Below are positions 48,346 to 61,404 of a stretch of 64,000 nucleotides of DNA, in pieces. The stretch covers positions 248,001 through 312,000 of the forward strand of contig NW_026870563.1 in NCBI RefSeq assembly GCF_963576545.1. Reading direction: 5' to 3'. Position 1 is the first letter of the stretch. Each line of letters starts with the position of its first letter. The notes below the pieces were generated by a model, which searched no databases, had not been told where the DNA came from, and saw nothing but the letters and a program-made list of their open reading frames with translations. The DNA is from Limanda limanda (lineage: Eukaryota; Chordata; Actinopteri; Pleuronectiformes; Pleuronectidae). A program made the position numbers and the translations under genes.

Positions 48346-51300
48346 GATATTCTTGAATAACTTTTTTTGTGAAGGTCGGAGAGACTTGGAAAGTGGTTGC
48401 ATCTGGACTAATTTGGGTCCTGCAGATCGATTGGTACCATCCCCGAGCTTGTACGACCTTCGGAAGAGGTCGACCGACGAAATTCCCCCAAATCTGAGGA
48501 GATATTCTTGAATAACTTTTTTTGTGAAGGTCGGAGAGACTTGCAAGTAGGCTCTACCCCCACTAAATGGGGTAGCGCGCATCGATCGGTACCATCCTTG
48601 AGCTTCTCCGACTTTCGGAAGGGTTAGGGTTAGGGTTAGGGATGAAAGCACATAGGAGAAAGAGATATTCTTGAATAACTTTTTTTGTGAAGGTCGGAGA
48701 GACTTGGAAAGTGGTTGCATCTGGACTAATTTGGGTCCTGCGGATCGATTGGTACCATCCCCGAGCTTGTACGACCTTCGGAAGAGGTCGACCGACGAAA
48801 TTCCCCCAAATCTGAGGAGATATTCTTGAATAACTTTTTTTGTGAAGGTCGGAGAGACTTGCAAGTAGGCTCTACCCCCACTAAATGGGGTTGCGCGCAT
48901 CGATCGGTACCATCCTTGAGCTTCTCCGACTTTCGGAAGGGTTAGGGTTAGGGTTAGGGATGAAAGCACATAGGAGAAAGAGATATTCTTGAATAACTTT
49001 TTTTGTGAAGGTCGGAGAGACTTGCAAGTAGGCTCTACCCCCACTAAATGGGGTAGCGCGCATCGATCGGTACCATCCTTGAGCTTCTCCGACTTTCGGA
49101 AGGGTTAGGGTTAGGGTTAGGGATGAAAGCACATAGGAGAAAGAGATATTCTTGAATAACTTTTTTTGTGAAGGTCGGAGAGACTTGGAAAGTGGTTGCA
49201 TCTGGACTAATTTGGGTCCTGCAGATCGATTGGTACCATCCCCGAGCTTGTACGACCTTCGGAAGAGGTCGACCGACGAAATTCCCCCAAATCTGAGGAG
49301 ATATTCTTGAATAACTTTTTTTGTGAAGGTCGGAGAGACTTGCAAGTAGGCTCTACCCCCACTAAATGGGGTAGCGCGCATCGATCGGTACCATCCTTGA
49401 GCTTCTCCGACTTTCGGAAGGGTTAGGGTTAGGGTTAGGGATGAAAGCACATAGGAGAAAGAGATATTCTTGAATAACTTTTTTTGTGAAGGTCGGAGAG
49501 ACTTGCAAGTAGGCTCTACCCCCACTAAATAGGGTAGCGCGCATCGATCGGTACCATCCTTGAGCTTCTCCGACTTTCGGAAGGGTTAGGGTTAGGGTTA
49601 GGGATGAAAGCACATAGGAGAAAGAGATATTCTTGAATAACTTTTTTTGTGAAGGTCGGAGAGACTTGCAAGTAGGCTCTACCCCCACTAAATGGGGTAA
49701 CGCGCATCGATCGGTACCATCCTTCAGCTTCTCCGACTTTCGGAAGGGTTAGGGTTAGGGTTAGGGATGAAAGCACATAGGAGAAAGAGATATTCTTGAA
49801 TAACTTTTTTTGTGAAGGTCGGAGAGACTTGCAAGTAGGCTCTACCCCCACTAAATGGGGTAGCGCGCATCGATCGGTACCATCCTTGAGCTTCTCCGAC
49901 TTTCGGAAGGGTTAGGGTTAGGGTTAGGGATGAAAGCACATAGGAGAAAGAGATATTCTTGAATAACTTTTTTTGTGAAGGTCGGAGAGACTTGGAAAGT
50001 GGTTGCATCTGGACTAATTTGGGTCCTGCGGATCGATTGGTACCATCCCCGAGCTTGTACGACCTTCGGAAGAGGTCGACCGACGAAATTCCCCCAAATC
50101 TGAGGAGATATTCTTGAATAACTTTTTTTGTGAAGGTCGGAGAGACTTGCAAGTAGGCTCTACCCCCCCAAAAAGTATACTTCAATTCCAGATTATATGA
50201 ACAGTTTCTCGATCACAATACTTCGTGAACTAGCGAAATACAACCCGCTTGTCTGGCTTGCTCGAGTTTACTTCCTGTGTGTCACGCGCATCGATCGGTA
50301 CCATCCTTGAGCTTCTCCGACTTTCGGAAGGGTTAGGGTTAGGGTTAGGGATGAAAGCACATAGGAGAAAGAGATATTCTTGAATAACTTTTTTTGTGAA
50401 GGTCGGAGAGACTTGCAAGTAGGCTCTACCCCCACTAAATGGGGTAGCGCGCATCGATCGGTACCATCCTTGAGCTTCTCCGACTTTCGGAAGGGTTAGG
50501 GTTAGGGTTAGGGATGAAAGCACATAGGAGAAAGAGATATTCTTGAATAACTTTTTTTGTGAAGGTCGGAGAGACTTGGAAAGTGGTTGCATCTGGACTA
50601 ATTTGGGTCCTGCGGATCGATTGGTACCATCCCCGAGCTTGTACGACCTTCGGAAGAGGTCGACCGACGAAATTCCCCCAAATCTGAGGAGATATTCTTG
50701 AATAACTCTTTTTGTGAAGGTCGGAGAGACTTGCAAGTAGGCTCTACCCCCACTAAATGGGGTTGCGCACATCGATCAGTACCATCCTTGAGCTTCTCCG
50801 ACTTTCGGAAGGGTTAGGGTTAGGGTTAGGGATGAAAGCACATAGGAGAAAGAGATATTCTTGAATAACTTTTTTTGTGAAGGTCGGAGAGACTTGCAAG
50901 TAGGCTCTACCCCCACTAAATGGGGTAGCGCGCATCGATCGGTACCATCCTTGAGCTTCTCCGACTTTCGGAAGGGTTAGGGTTAGGGTTAGGGATGAAA
51001 GCACATAGGAGAAAGAGATATTCTTGAATAACTTTTTTTGTGAAGGTCGGAGAGACTTGCAAGTAGGCTCTACCCCCACTAAATGGGGTAGCGCGCATCG
51101 ATCGGTACCATCCTTGAGCTTCTCCGACTTTCGGAAGGGTTAGGGTTAGGGTTAGGGATGAAAGCACATAGGAGAAAGAGATATTCTTGAATAACTTTTT
51201 TTGTGAAGGTCGGAGAGACTTGGAAAGTGGTTGCATCTGGACTAATTTGGGTCCTGCGGATCGATTGGTACCATCCCCGAGCTTGTACGACCTTCGGAAG

Positions 51301-51978
51301 AGGTCGACCGACGAAATTCCCCCAAATCTGAGGAGATATTCTTGAATAACTCTTTTTGTGAAGGTCGGAGAGACTTGCAAGTAGGCTCTACCCCCACTAA
51401 ATGGGGTTGCGCACATCGATCAGTACCATCCTTGAGCTTCTCCGACTTTCGGAAGGGTTAGGGTTAGGGTTAGGGATGAAAGCACATAGGAGAAAGAGAT
51501 ATTCTTGAATAACTTTTTTTGTGAAGGTCGGAGAGACTTGCAAGTAGGCTCTACCCCCACTAAATGGGGTAGCGCGCATCGATCGGTACCATCCTTGAGC
51601 TTCTCCGACTTTCGGAAGGGTTAGGGTTAGGGTTAGGGATGAAAGCACATAGGAGAAAGAGATATTCTTGAATAACTTTTTTTGTGAAGGTCGGAGAGAC
51701 TTGCAAGTAGGCTCTACCCCCACTAAATGGGGTAGCGCGCATCGATCGGTACCATCCTTGAGCTTCTCCGACTTTCGGAAGGGTTAGGGTTAGGGTTAGG
51801 GATGAAAGCACATAGGAGAAAGAGATATTCTTGAATAACTTTTTTTGTGAAGGTCGGAGAGACTTGGAAAGTGGTTGCATCTGGACTAATTTGGGTCCTG
51901 CGGATCGATTGGTACCATCCCCGAGCTTGTACGACCTTCGGAAGAGGTCGACCGACGAAATTCCCCCAAATCTGAGGA
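48346..51978. repeat. 3633-bp tandem duplication, copy 2, with an extra 644-bp internal copy
   Basis: B units at 48346, 48664, 49145, 49952, 50536 and 51180 mirror copy 1. Within it, B-3A (644 bp) is repeated at 50536-51179 and 51180-51823. Both carry AACTCTTTTTG in the first A after B (about 50705 and 51349), and GCGCACATCGATCAG follows. Copy 1 has this once, near 47072. After the extra copy, the match to copy 1 resumes at an offset of 4277 and runs on to about 52.7 kb (B units at 51824, 52142 and 52622 match 47547, 47865 and 48346). Confidence 0.9.
50168..50284. other. 117-bp foreign (non-satellite) segment, copy 2
   Basis: This appears identical to the segment at 46535-46651 by eye, with the same left and right junctions, at an offset of exactly 3633 bp. 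It was therefore copied with its flanking satellite and not inserted twice. It is the only other non-satellite sequence in the window. Confidence 0.9.
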
Positions 51979-54372
51979 GATATTCTTGAATAACTTTTTT
52001 TGTGAAGGTCGGAGAGACTTGCAAGTAGGCTCTACCCCCACTAAATGGGGTTGCGCGCATCGATCAGTACCATCCTTGAGCTTCTCCGACTTTCGGAAGG
52101 GTTAGGGTTAGGGTTAGGGATGAAAGCACATAGGAGAAAGAGATATTCTTGAATAACTTTTTTTGTGAAGGTCGGAGAGACTTGGAAAGTGGTTGCATCT
52201 GGACTAATTTGGGTCCTGCGGATCGATTGGTACCATCCCCGAGCTTGTACGACCTTCGGAAGAGGTCGACCGACGAAATTCCCCCAAATCTGAGGAGATA
52301 TTCTTGAATAACTTTTTTGTGAAGGTCGGAGAGACTTGCAAGTAGGCTCTACCCCCACTAAATGGGGTTGCGCGCATCGATCAGTACCATCCTTGAGCTT
52401 CTCCGACTTTCGGAAGGGTTAGGGTTAGGGTTAGGGATGAAAGCACATAGGAGAAAGAGATATTCTTGAATAACTTTTTTTGTGAAGGTCGGAGAGACTT
52501 GCAAGTAGGCTCTACCCCCACTAAATGGGGTAGCGCGCATCGATCGGTACCATCCTTGAGCTTCTCCGACTTTCGGAAGGGTTAGGGTTAGGGTTAGGGA
52601 TGAAAGCACATAGGAGAAAGAGATATTCTTGAATAACTTTTTTTGTGAAGGTCGGAGAGACTTGGAAAGTGGTTGCATCTGGACTAATTTGGGTCCTGCG
52701 GATCGATTGGTACCATCCTCGAGCTTGTACGACCTTCGGAAGAGGTCGACCGACGAAATTCCCCCAAATCTGAGGAGATATTCTTGAATAACTTTTTTTG
52801 TGAAGGTCGGAGAGACTTGCAAGTAGGCTCTACCCCCACTAAATGGGGTTGCGCGCATCGATCAGTACCATCCTTGAGCTTCTCCGACTTTCGGAAGGGT
52901 TAGGGTTAGGGTTAGGGATGAAAGCACATAGGAGAAAGAGATATTCTTGAATAACTTTTTTTGTGAAGGTCGGAGAGACTTGCAAGTAGGCTCTACCCCC
53001 ACTAAATGGGGTAGCGCGCATCGATCGGTACCATCCTTGAGCTTCTCCGACTTTCGGAAGGGTTAGGGTTAGGGATGAAAGCACATAGGAGAAAGAGATA
53101 TTCTTGAATAACTTTTTTTGTGAAGGTCGGAGAGACTTGCAAGTAGGCTCTACCCCCACTAAATGGGGTAGCGCGCATCGATCGGTACCATCCTTGAGCT
53201 TCTCCGACTTTCGGAAGGGTTAGGGTTAGGGTTAGGGATGAAAGCACATAGGAGAAAGAGATATTCTTGAATAACTTTTTTTGTGAAGGTCGGAGAGACT
53301 TGGAAAGTGGTTGCATCTGGACTAATTTGGGTCCTGCGGATCGATTGGTACCATCCCCGAGCTTGTACGACCTTCGGAAGAGGTCGACCGACGAAATTCC
53401 CCCAAATCTGAGGAGATATTCTTGAATAACTTTTTTTGTGAAGGTCGGAGAGACTTGCAAGTAGGCTCTACCCCCACTAAATGGGGTTGCGCGCATCGAT
53501 CAGTACCATCCTTGAGCTTCTCCGACTTTCGGAAGGGTTAGGGTTAGGGTTAGGGATGAAAGCACATAGGAGAAAGAGATATTCTTGAATAACTTTTTTT
53601 GTGAAGGTCGGAGAGACTTGCAAGTAGGCTCTACCCCCACTAAATGGGGTAGCGCGCATCGATCGGTACCATCCTTGAGCTTCTCCGACTTTCGGAAGGG
53701 TTAGGGTTAGGGATGAAAGCACATAGGAGAAAGAGATATTCTTGAATAACTTTTTTTGTGAAGGTCGGAGAGACTTGCAAGTAGGCTCTACCCCCACTAA
53801 ATGGGGTAGCGCACATCGATCGGTACCATCCTTGAGCTTCTCCGACTTTCGGAAGGGTTAGGGTTAGGGTTAGGGATGAAAGCACATAGGAGAAAGAGAT
53901 ATTCTTGAATAACTTTTTTTGTGAAGGTCGGAGAGACTTGGAAAGTGGTTGCATCTGGACTAATTTGGGTCCTGCGGATCGATTGGTACCATCCCCGAGC
54001 TTGTACGACCTTCGAAAGAGGTCGACCGACGAAATTCCCCCAAATCTGAGGAGATATTCTTGAATAACTTTTTTTGTGAAGGTCGGAGAGACTTGCAAGT
54101 AGGCTCTACCCCCACTAAATGGGGTTGCGCGCATCGATCGGTACCATCCTTGAGCTTCTCCGACTTTCGGAAGGGTTAGGGTTAGGGTTAGGGATGAAAG
54201 CACATAGGAGAAAGAGATATTCTTGAATAACTTTTTTTGTGAAGGTCGGAGAGACTTGCAAGTAGGCTCTACCCCCACTAAATGGGGTAGCGCGCATCGA
54301 TCGGTACCATCCTTGAGCTTCTCCGACTTTCGGAAGGGTTAGGGTTAGGGATGAAAGCACATAGGAGAAAGA
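51979..54372. repeat. Transition to the short-A-rich right arm
   Basis: B units at 52142, 52622, 53260 and 53898 are spaced 480, 638, 638 and 475 bp. The 480 reflects a six-T tract near 52312. The 638 and 475 values show that one short (two-hexamer) A is present in each interval. From here to the right edge nearly every second B interval contains a short A. GCGCACATC near 53812 is a CpG transition. Confidence 0.83.
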
Positions 54373-56968
54373 GATATTCTTGAATAACTTTTTTTGTGAA
54401 GGTCGGAGAGACTTGGAAAGTGGTTGCATCTGGACTAATTTGGGTCCTGCGGATCGATTGGTACCATCCCCGAGCTTGTACGACCTTCGGAAGAGGTCGA
54501 CCGACGAAATTCCCCCAAATCTGAGGAGATATTCTTGAATAACTTTTTTTGTGAAGGTCGGAGAGACTTGCAAGTAGGCTCTACCCCCACTAAATGGGGT
54601 TGCGCGCATCGATCGGTACCATCTTTGAGCTTCTCCGACTTTCGGAAGGGTTAGGGTTAGGGATGAAAGCACATAGGAGAAAGAGATATTCTTGAATAAC
54701 TTTTTTTGTGAAGGTCGGAGAGACTTGCAAGTAGGCTCTACCCCCACTAAATGGGGTAGCGCGCATCGATCGGTACCATCCTTGAGCTTCTCCGACTTTC
54801 GGAAGGGTTAGGGTTAGGGTTAGGGATGAAAGCACATAGGAGAAAGAGATATTCTTGAATAACTTTTTTTGTGAAGGTTGGAGAGACTTGCAAGTAGGCT
54901 CTACCCCCACTAAATGGGGTTGCGCGCATCGATCAGTACCATCCTTGAGCTTCTCCGACTTTCGGAAGGGTTAGGGTTAGGGTTAGGGATGAAAGCACAT
55001 AGGAGAAAGAGATATTCTTGAAAAACTTTTTTTGTGAAGGTCGGAGAGACTTGCAAGTAGGCTCTACCCCCACTAAATGGGGTAGCGCGCATCGATCGGT
55101 ACCATCCTTGAGCTTCTCCGACTTTCGGAAGGGTTAGGGTTAGGGTTAGGGATGAAAGCACATAGGAGAAAGAGATATTCTTGAATAACTTTTTTTGTGA
55201 AGGTCGGAGAGACTTGGAAAGTGGTTGCATCTGGACTAATTTGGGTCCTGCGGATCGATTGGTACCATCCCCGAGCTTGTACGACCTTCGGAAGAGGTCG
55301 ACCGACGAAATTCCCCCAAATCTGAGGAGATATTCTTGAATAACTTTTTTTGTGAAGGTCGGAGAGACTTGCAAGTAGGCTCTACCCCCACTAAATGGGG
55401 TTGCGCGCATCGATCAGTACCATCCTTGAGCTTCTCCGACTTTCGGAAGGGTTAGGGTTAGGGTTAGGGATGAAAGCACATAGGAGAAAGAGATATTCTT
55501 GAATAACTTTTTTTGTGAAGGTCGGAGAGACTTGCAAGTAGGCTCTACCCCCACTAAATGGGGTAGCGCGCATCGATCGGTACCATCCTTGAGCTTCTCC
55601 GACTTTCGGAAGGGTTAGGGTTAGGGATGAAAGCACATAGGAGAAAGAGATATTCTTGAATAACTTTTTTTGTGAAGGTCGGAGAGACTTGCAAGTAGGC
55701 TCTACCCCCACTAAATGGGGTAGCGCGCATCGATCGGTACCATCCTTGAGCTTCTCCGACTTTCGGAAGGGTTAGGGTTAGGGTTAGGGATGAAAGCACA
55801 TAGGAGAAAGAGATATTCTTGAATAACTTTTTTTGTGAAGGTCGGAGAGACTTGGAAAGTGGTTGCATCTGGACTAATTTGGGTCCTGCGGATCGATTGG
55901 TACCATCCCCGAGCTTGTACGACCTTCGGAAGAGGTCGACCGACGAAATTCCCCCAAATCTGAGGAGATATTCTTGAATAACTTTTTTTGTGAAGGTCGG
56001 AGAGACTTGCAAGTAGGCTCTACCCCCACTAAATGGGGTTGCGCGCATCGATCGGTACCATCCTTGAGCTTCTCCGACTTTCGGAAGGGTTAGGGTTAGG
56101 GTTAGGGATGAAAGCACATAGGAGAAAGAGATATTCTTGAATAACTTTTTTTGTGAAGGTCGGAGAGACTTGCAAGTAGGCTCTACTCCCACTAAATGGG
56201 GTAGCGCGCATCGATCGGTACCATCCTTGAGCTTCTCCGACTTTCGGAAGGGTTAGGGTTAGGGTTAGGGATGAAAGCACATAGGAGAAAGAGATATTCT
56301 TGAATAACTTTTTTTGTGAAGGTCGGAGAGACTTGGAAAGTGGTTGCATCTGGACTAATTTGGGTCCTGCGGATCGATTGGTACCATCCCCGAGCTTGTA
56401 CGACCTTCGGAAGAGGTCGACCGACGAAATTCCCCCAAATCTGAGGAGATATTCTTGAATAACTTTTTTTGTGAAGGTCGGAGAGACTTGCAAGTAGGCT
56501 CTACCCCCACTAAATGGGGTTGCGCGCATCGATCGGTACCATCTTTGAGCTTCTCCGACTTTCGGAAGGGTTAGGGTTAGGGATGAAAGCACATAGGAGA
56601 AAGAGATATTCTTGAATAACTTTTTTTGTGAAGGTCGGAGAGACTTGCAAGTAGGCTCTACCCCCACTAAATGGGGTAGCGCGCATCGATCGGTACCATC
56701 CTTGAGCTTCTCCGACTTTCGGAAGGGTTAGGGTTAGGGTTAGGGATGAAAGCACATAGGAGAAAGAGATATTCTTGAATAACTTTTTTTGTGAAGGTCG
56801 GAGAGACTTGGAAAGTGGTTGCATCTGGACTAATTTGGGTCCTGCTGATCGATTGGTACCATCCCCGAGCTTGTACGACCTTCGGAAGAGGTCGACCGAC
56901 GAAATTCCCCCAAATCTGAGGAGATATTCTTGAATAACTTTTTTTGTGAAGGTCGGAGAGACTTGCAA
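54373..56968. repeat. Block duplicated 7032 bp to the right, copy 1
   Basis: B units at 54373, 55174, 55812, 56293 and 56768 match 61405, 62206, 62844, 63325 and 63800 at exactly 7032 bp. Private markers agree: GAAGGTTGGAG at about 54879 and 61911, and TTGAAAAACTT at about 55020 and 62052. The right limit of the match is set by the window edge in copy 2. Confidence 0.89.
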
Positions 56969-58685
56969 GTAGGCTCTACCCCCACTAAATGGGGTTGCGC
57001 GCATCGATCAGTACCATCCTTGAGCTTCTCCGACTTTCGGAAGGGTTAGGGTTAGGGTTAGGGATGAAAGCACATAGGAGAAAGAGATATTCTTGAATAA
57101 CTTTTTTTGTGAAGGTCGGAGAGACTTGCAAGTAGGCTCTACCCCCACTAAATGGGGTAGCGCGCATCGATCGGTACCATCCTTGAGCTTCTCCGACTTT
57201 CGGAAGGGTTAGGGTTAGGGATGAAAGCACATAGGAGAAAGAGATATTCTTGAATAACTTTTTTTGTGAAGGTCGGAGAGACTTGCAAGTAGGCTCTACC
57301 CCCACTAAATGGGGTAGCGCGCATCGATCCGTACCATCCTTGAGCTTCTCCGACTTTCGGAAGGGTTAGGGTTAGGGTTAGGGATGAAAGCACATAGGAG
57401 AAAGAGATATTCTTGAATAACTTTTTTTGTGAAGGTCGGAGAGACTTGGAAAGTGGTTGCATCTGGACTAATTTGGGTCCTGCGGATCGATTGGTACCAT
57501 CTCCGAGCTTGTACAACCTTCGGAAGAGGTCGACCGACGAAATTCCCCCAAATCTGAGGAGATATTCTTGAATAACTTTTTTTGTGAAGGTCGGAGAGAC
57601 TTGCAAGTAGGCTCTACCCCCACTAAATGGGGTAGCGCGCATCGATCGGTACCATCCTTGAGCTTCTCCGACTTTCGGAAGGGTTAGGGTTAGGGTTAGG
57701 GATGAAAGCACATAGGAGAAAGAGATATTCTTGAATAACTTTTTTTGTGAAGGTCGGAGAGACTTGCAAGTAGGCTCTACCCCCACTAAATGGGGTAGCG
57801 CGCATCGATCGGTACCATCCTTGAGCTTCTCCGACTTTCGGAAGGGTTAGGGTTAGGGTTAGGGATGAAAGCACATAGGAGAAAGAGATATTCTTGAATA
57901 ACTTTTTTTGTGAAGGTCGGAGAGACTTGGAAAGTGGTTGCATCTGGACTAATTTGGGTCCTGCGGATCGATTGGTACCATCTTTGAGCTTGTACGACCT
58001 TCGAAAGAGGTCGACCGACGAAATTCCCCCAAATCTGAGGAGATATTCTTGAATAACTTTTTTTGTGAAGGTCGGAGAGACTTGCAAGTAGGCTCTACCC
58101 CCACTAAATGGGGTAGCGCGCATCGATCGGTACCATCCTTGAGCTTCTCCGACTTTCGGAAGGGTTAGGGTTAGGGTTAGGGATGAAAGCACATAGGAGA
58201 AAGAGATATTCTTGAATAACTTTTTTTGTGAAGGTCGGAGAGACTTGGAAAGTGGTTGCATCTGGACTAATTTGGGTCCTGCGGATCGATTGGTACCATC
58301 CCCGAGCTTGTACGACCTTCGGAAGAGGTCGACCGACGAAATTCCCCCAAATCTGAGGAGATATTCTTGAATAACTTTTTTTGTGAAGGTCGGAGAGACT
58401 TGCAAGTAGGCTCTACCCCCACTAAATGGGGTTGCGCGCATCGATCGGTACCATCCTTGAGCTTCTCCGACTTTCGGAAGGGTTAGGGTTAGGGTTAGGG
58501 ATGAAAGCACATAGGAGAAAGAGATATTCTTGAATAACTTTTTTTGTGAAGGTCGGAGAGACTTGCAAGTAGGCTCTACTCCCACTAAATGGGGTAGCGC
58601 GCATCGATCGGTACCATCCTTGAGCTTCTCCGACTTTCGGAAGGGTTAGGGTTAGGGTTAGGGATGAAAGCACATAGGAGAAAGA
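55812..58685. repeat. 2874-bp tandem duplication, copy 1
   Basis: B units at 55812, 56293, 56768, 57406 and 57887 match 58686, 59161, 59642, 60280 and 60761 at 2874 bp (2868 at the second because of one hexamer). Private markers confirm it: CTGCTGATCG in B (about 56845 and 59719), GATCCGTACC (about 57329 and 60203), CTCCGAGCTTGTACAACC in B (57501 and 60375) and CATCTTTGAGCTTG in B (57981 and 60855). This copy overlaps the 7032-bp block, so the two events are nested. Confidence 0.9.
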
Positions 58686-61404
58686 GATATTCTTGAATAA
58701 CTTTTTTTGTGAAGGTCGGAGAGACTTGGAAAGTGGTTGCATCTGGACTAATTTGGGTCCTGCGGATCGATTGGTACCATCCCCGAGCTTGTACGACCTT
58801 CGGAAGAGGTCGACCGACGAAATTCCCCCAAATCTGAGGAGATATTCTTGAATAACTTTTTTTGTGAAGGTCGGAGAGACTTGCAAGTAGGCTCTACCCC
58901 CACTAAATGGGGTTGCGCGCATCGATCGGTACCATCTTTGAGCTTCTCCGACTTTCGGAAGGGTTAGGGTTAGGGATGAAAGCACATAGGAGAAAGAGAT
59001 ATTCTTGAATAACTTTTTTTGTGAAGGTCGGAGAGACTTGCAAGTAGGCTCTACCCCCACTAAATGGGGTAGCGCGCATCGATCGGTACCATCCTTGAGC
59101 TTCTCCGACTTTCGGAAGGGTTAGGGTTAGGGTTAGGGATGAAAGCACATAGGAGAAAGAGATATTCTTGAATAACTTTTTTTGTGAAGGTCGGAGAGAC
59201 TTGGAAAGTGGTTGCATCTGGACTAATTTGGGTCCTGCGGATCGATTGGTACCATCCCCGAGCTTGTACGACCTTCGGAAGAGGTCGACCGACGAAATTC
59301 CCCCAAATCTGAGGAGATATTCTTGAATAACTTTTTTTGTGAAGGTCGGAGAGACTTGCAAGTAGGCTCTACCCCCACTAAATGGGGTTGCGCGCATCGA
59401 TCGGTACCATCCTTGAGCTTCTCCGACTTTCGGAAGGGTTAGGGTTAGGGTTAGGGATGAAAGCACATAGGAGAAAGAGATATTCTTGAATAACTTTTTT
59501 TGTGAAGGTCGGAGAGACTTGCAAGTAGGCTCTACCCCCACTAAATGGGGTAGCGCGCATCGATCGGTACCATCCTTGAGCTTCTCCGACTTTCGGAAGG
59601 GTTAGGGTTAGGGTTAGGGATGAAAGCACATAGGAGAAAGAGATATTCTTGAATAACTTTTTTTGTGAAGGTCGGAGAGACTTGGAAAGTGGTTGCATCT
59701 GGACTAATTTGGGTCCTGCTGATCGATTGGTACCATCCCCGAGCTTGTACGACCTTCGGAAGAGGTCGACCGACGAAATTCCCCCAAATCTGAGGAGATA
59801 TTCTTGAATAACTTTTTTTGTGAAGGTCGGAGAGACTTGCAAGTAGGCTCTACCCCCACTAAATGGGGTTGCGCGCATCGATCAGTACCATCCTTGAGCT
59901 TCTCCGACTTTCGGAAGGGTTAGGGTTAGGGTTAGGGATGAAAGCACATAGGAGAAAGAGATATTCTTGAATAACTTTTTTTGTGAAGGTCGGAGAGACT
60001 TGCAAGTAGGCTCTACCCCCACTAAATGGGGTAGCGCGCATCGATCGGTACCATCCTTGAGCTTCTCCGACTTTCGGAAGGGTTAGGGTTAGGGATGAAA
60101 GCACATAGGAGAAAGAGATATTCTTGAATAACTTTTTTTGTGAAGGTCGGAGAGACTTGCAAGTAGGCTCTACCCCCACTAAATGGGGTAGCGCGCATCG
60201 ATCCGTACCATCCTTGAGCTTCTCCGACTTTCGGAAGGGTTAGGGTTAGGGTTAGGGATGAAAGCACATAGGAGAAAGAGATATTCTTGAATAACTTTTT
60301 TTGTGAAGGTCGGAGAGACTTGGAAAGTGGTTGCATCTGGACTAATTTGGGTCCTGCGGATCGATTGGTACCATCTCCGAGCTTGTACAACCTTCGGAAG
60401 AGGTCGACCGACGAAATTCCCCCAAATCTGAGGAGATATTCTTGAATAACTTTTTTTGTGAAGGTCGGAGAGACTTGCAAGTAGGCTCTACCCCCACTAA
60501 ATGGGGTAGCGCGCATCGATCGGTACCATCCTTGAGCTTCTCCGACTTTCGGAAGGGTTAGGGTTAGGGTTAGGGATGAAAGCACATAGGAGAAAGAGAT
60601 ATTCTTGAATAACTTTTTTTGTGAAGGTCGGAGAGACTTGCAAGTAGGCTCTACCCCCACTAAATGGGGTAGCGCGCATCGATCGGTACCATCCTTGAGC
60701 TTCTCCGACTTTCGGAAGGGTTAGGGTTAGGGTTAGGGATGAAAGCACATAGGAGAAAGAGATATTCTTGAATAACTTTTTTTGTGAAGGTCGGAGAGAC
60801 TTGGAAAGTGGTTGCATCTGGACTAATTTGGGTCCTGCGGATCGATTGGTACCATCTTTGAGCTTGTACGACCTTCGAAAGAGGTCGACCGACGAAATTC
60901 CCCCAAATCTGAGGAGATATTCTTGAATAACTTTTTTTGTGAAGGTCGGAGAGACTTGCAAGTAGGCTCTACCCCCACTAAATGGGGTTGCGCGCATCGA
61001 TCGGTACCATTCCTGAGCTTCTCCGACTTTCGGAAGGGTTAGGGTTAGGGTTAGGGATGAAAGCACATAGGAGAAAGAGATATTCTTGAATAACTTTTTT
61101 TGTGAAGGTCGGAGAGACTTGCAAGTAGGCTCTACCCCCACTAAATGGGGTAGCGCGCATCGATCGGTACCATCTTTGAGCTTCTCCGACTTTCGGAAGG
61201 GTTAGGGTTAGGGTTAGGGATGAAAGCACATAGGAGAAAGAGATATTCTTGAATAACTTTTTTTGTGAAGGTCGGAGAGACTTGCAAGTAGGCTCTACCC
61301 CCACTAAATGGGGTAGCGCACATCGATCGGTACCATCCTTGAGCTTCTCCGACTTTCGGAAGGGTTAGGGTTAGGGTTAGGGATGAAAGCACATAGGAGA
61401 AAGA
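58686..61404. repeat. 2874-bp tandem duplication, copy 2, and junction
   Basis: This copy follows copy 1 directly and matches it to about 60.95 kb. It then continues with three A units to the B at 61405, where copy 1 has a single A before the B at 58205. CCATTCCTGAGC near 61010 is a private double change, and GCGCACATC occurs near 61320. Only satellite is present. Confidence 0.87.
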
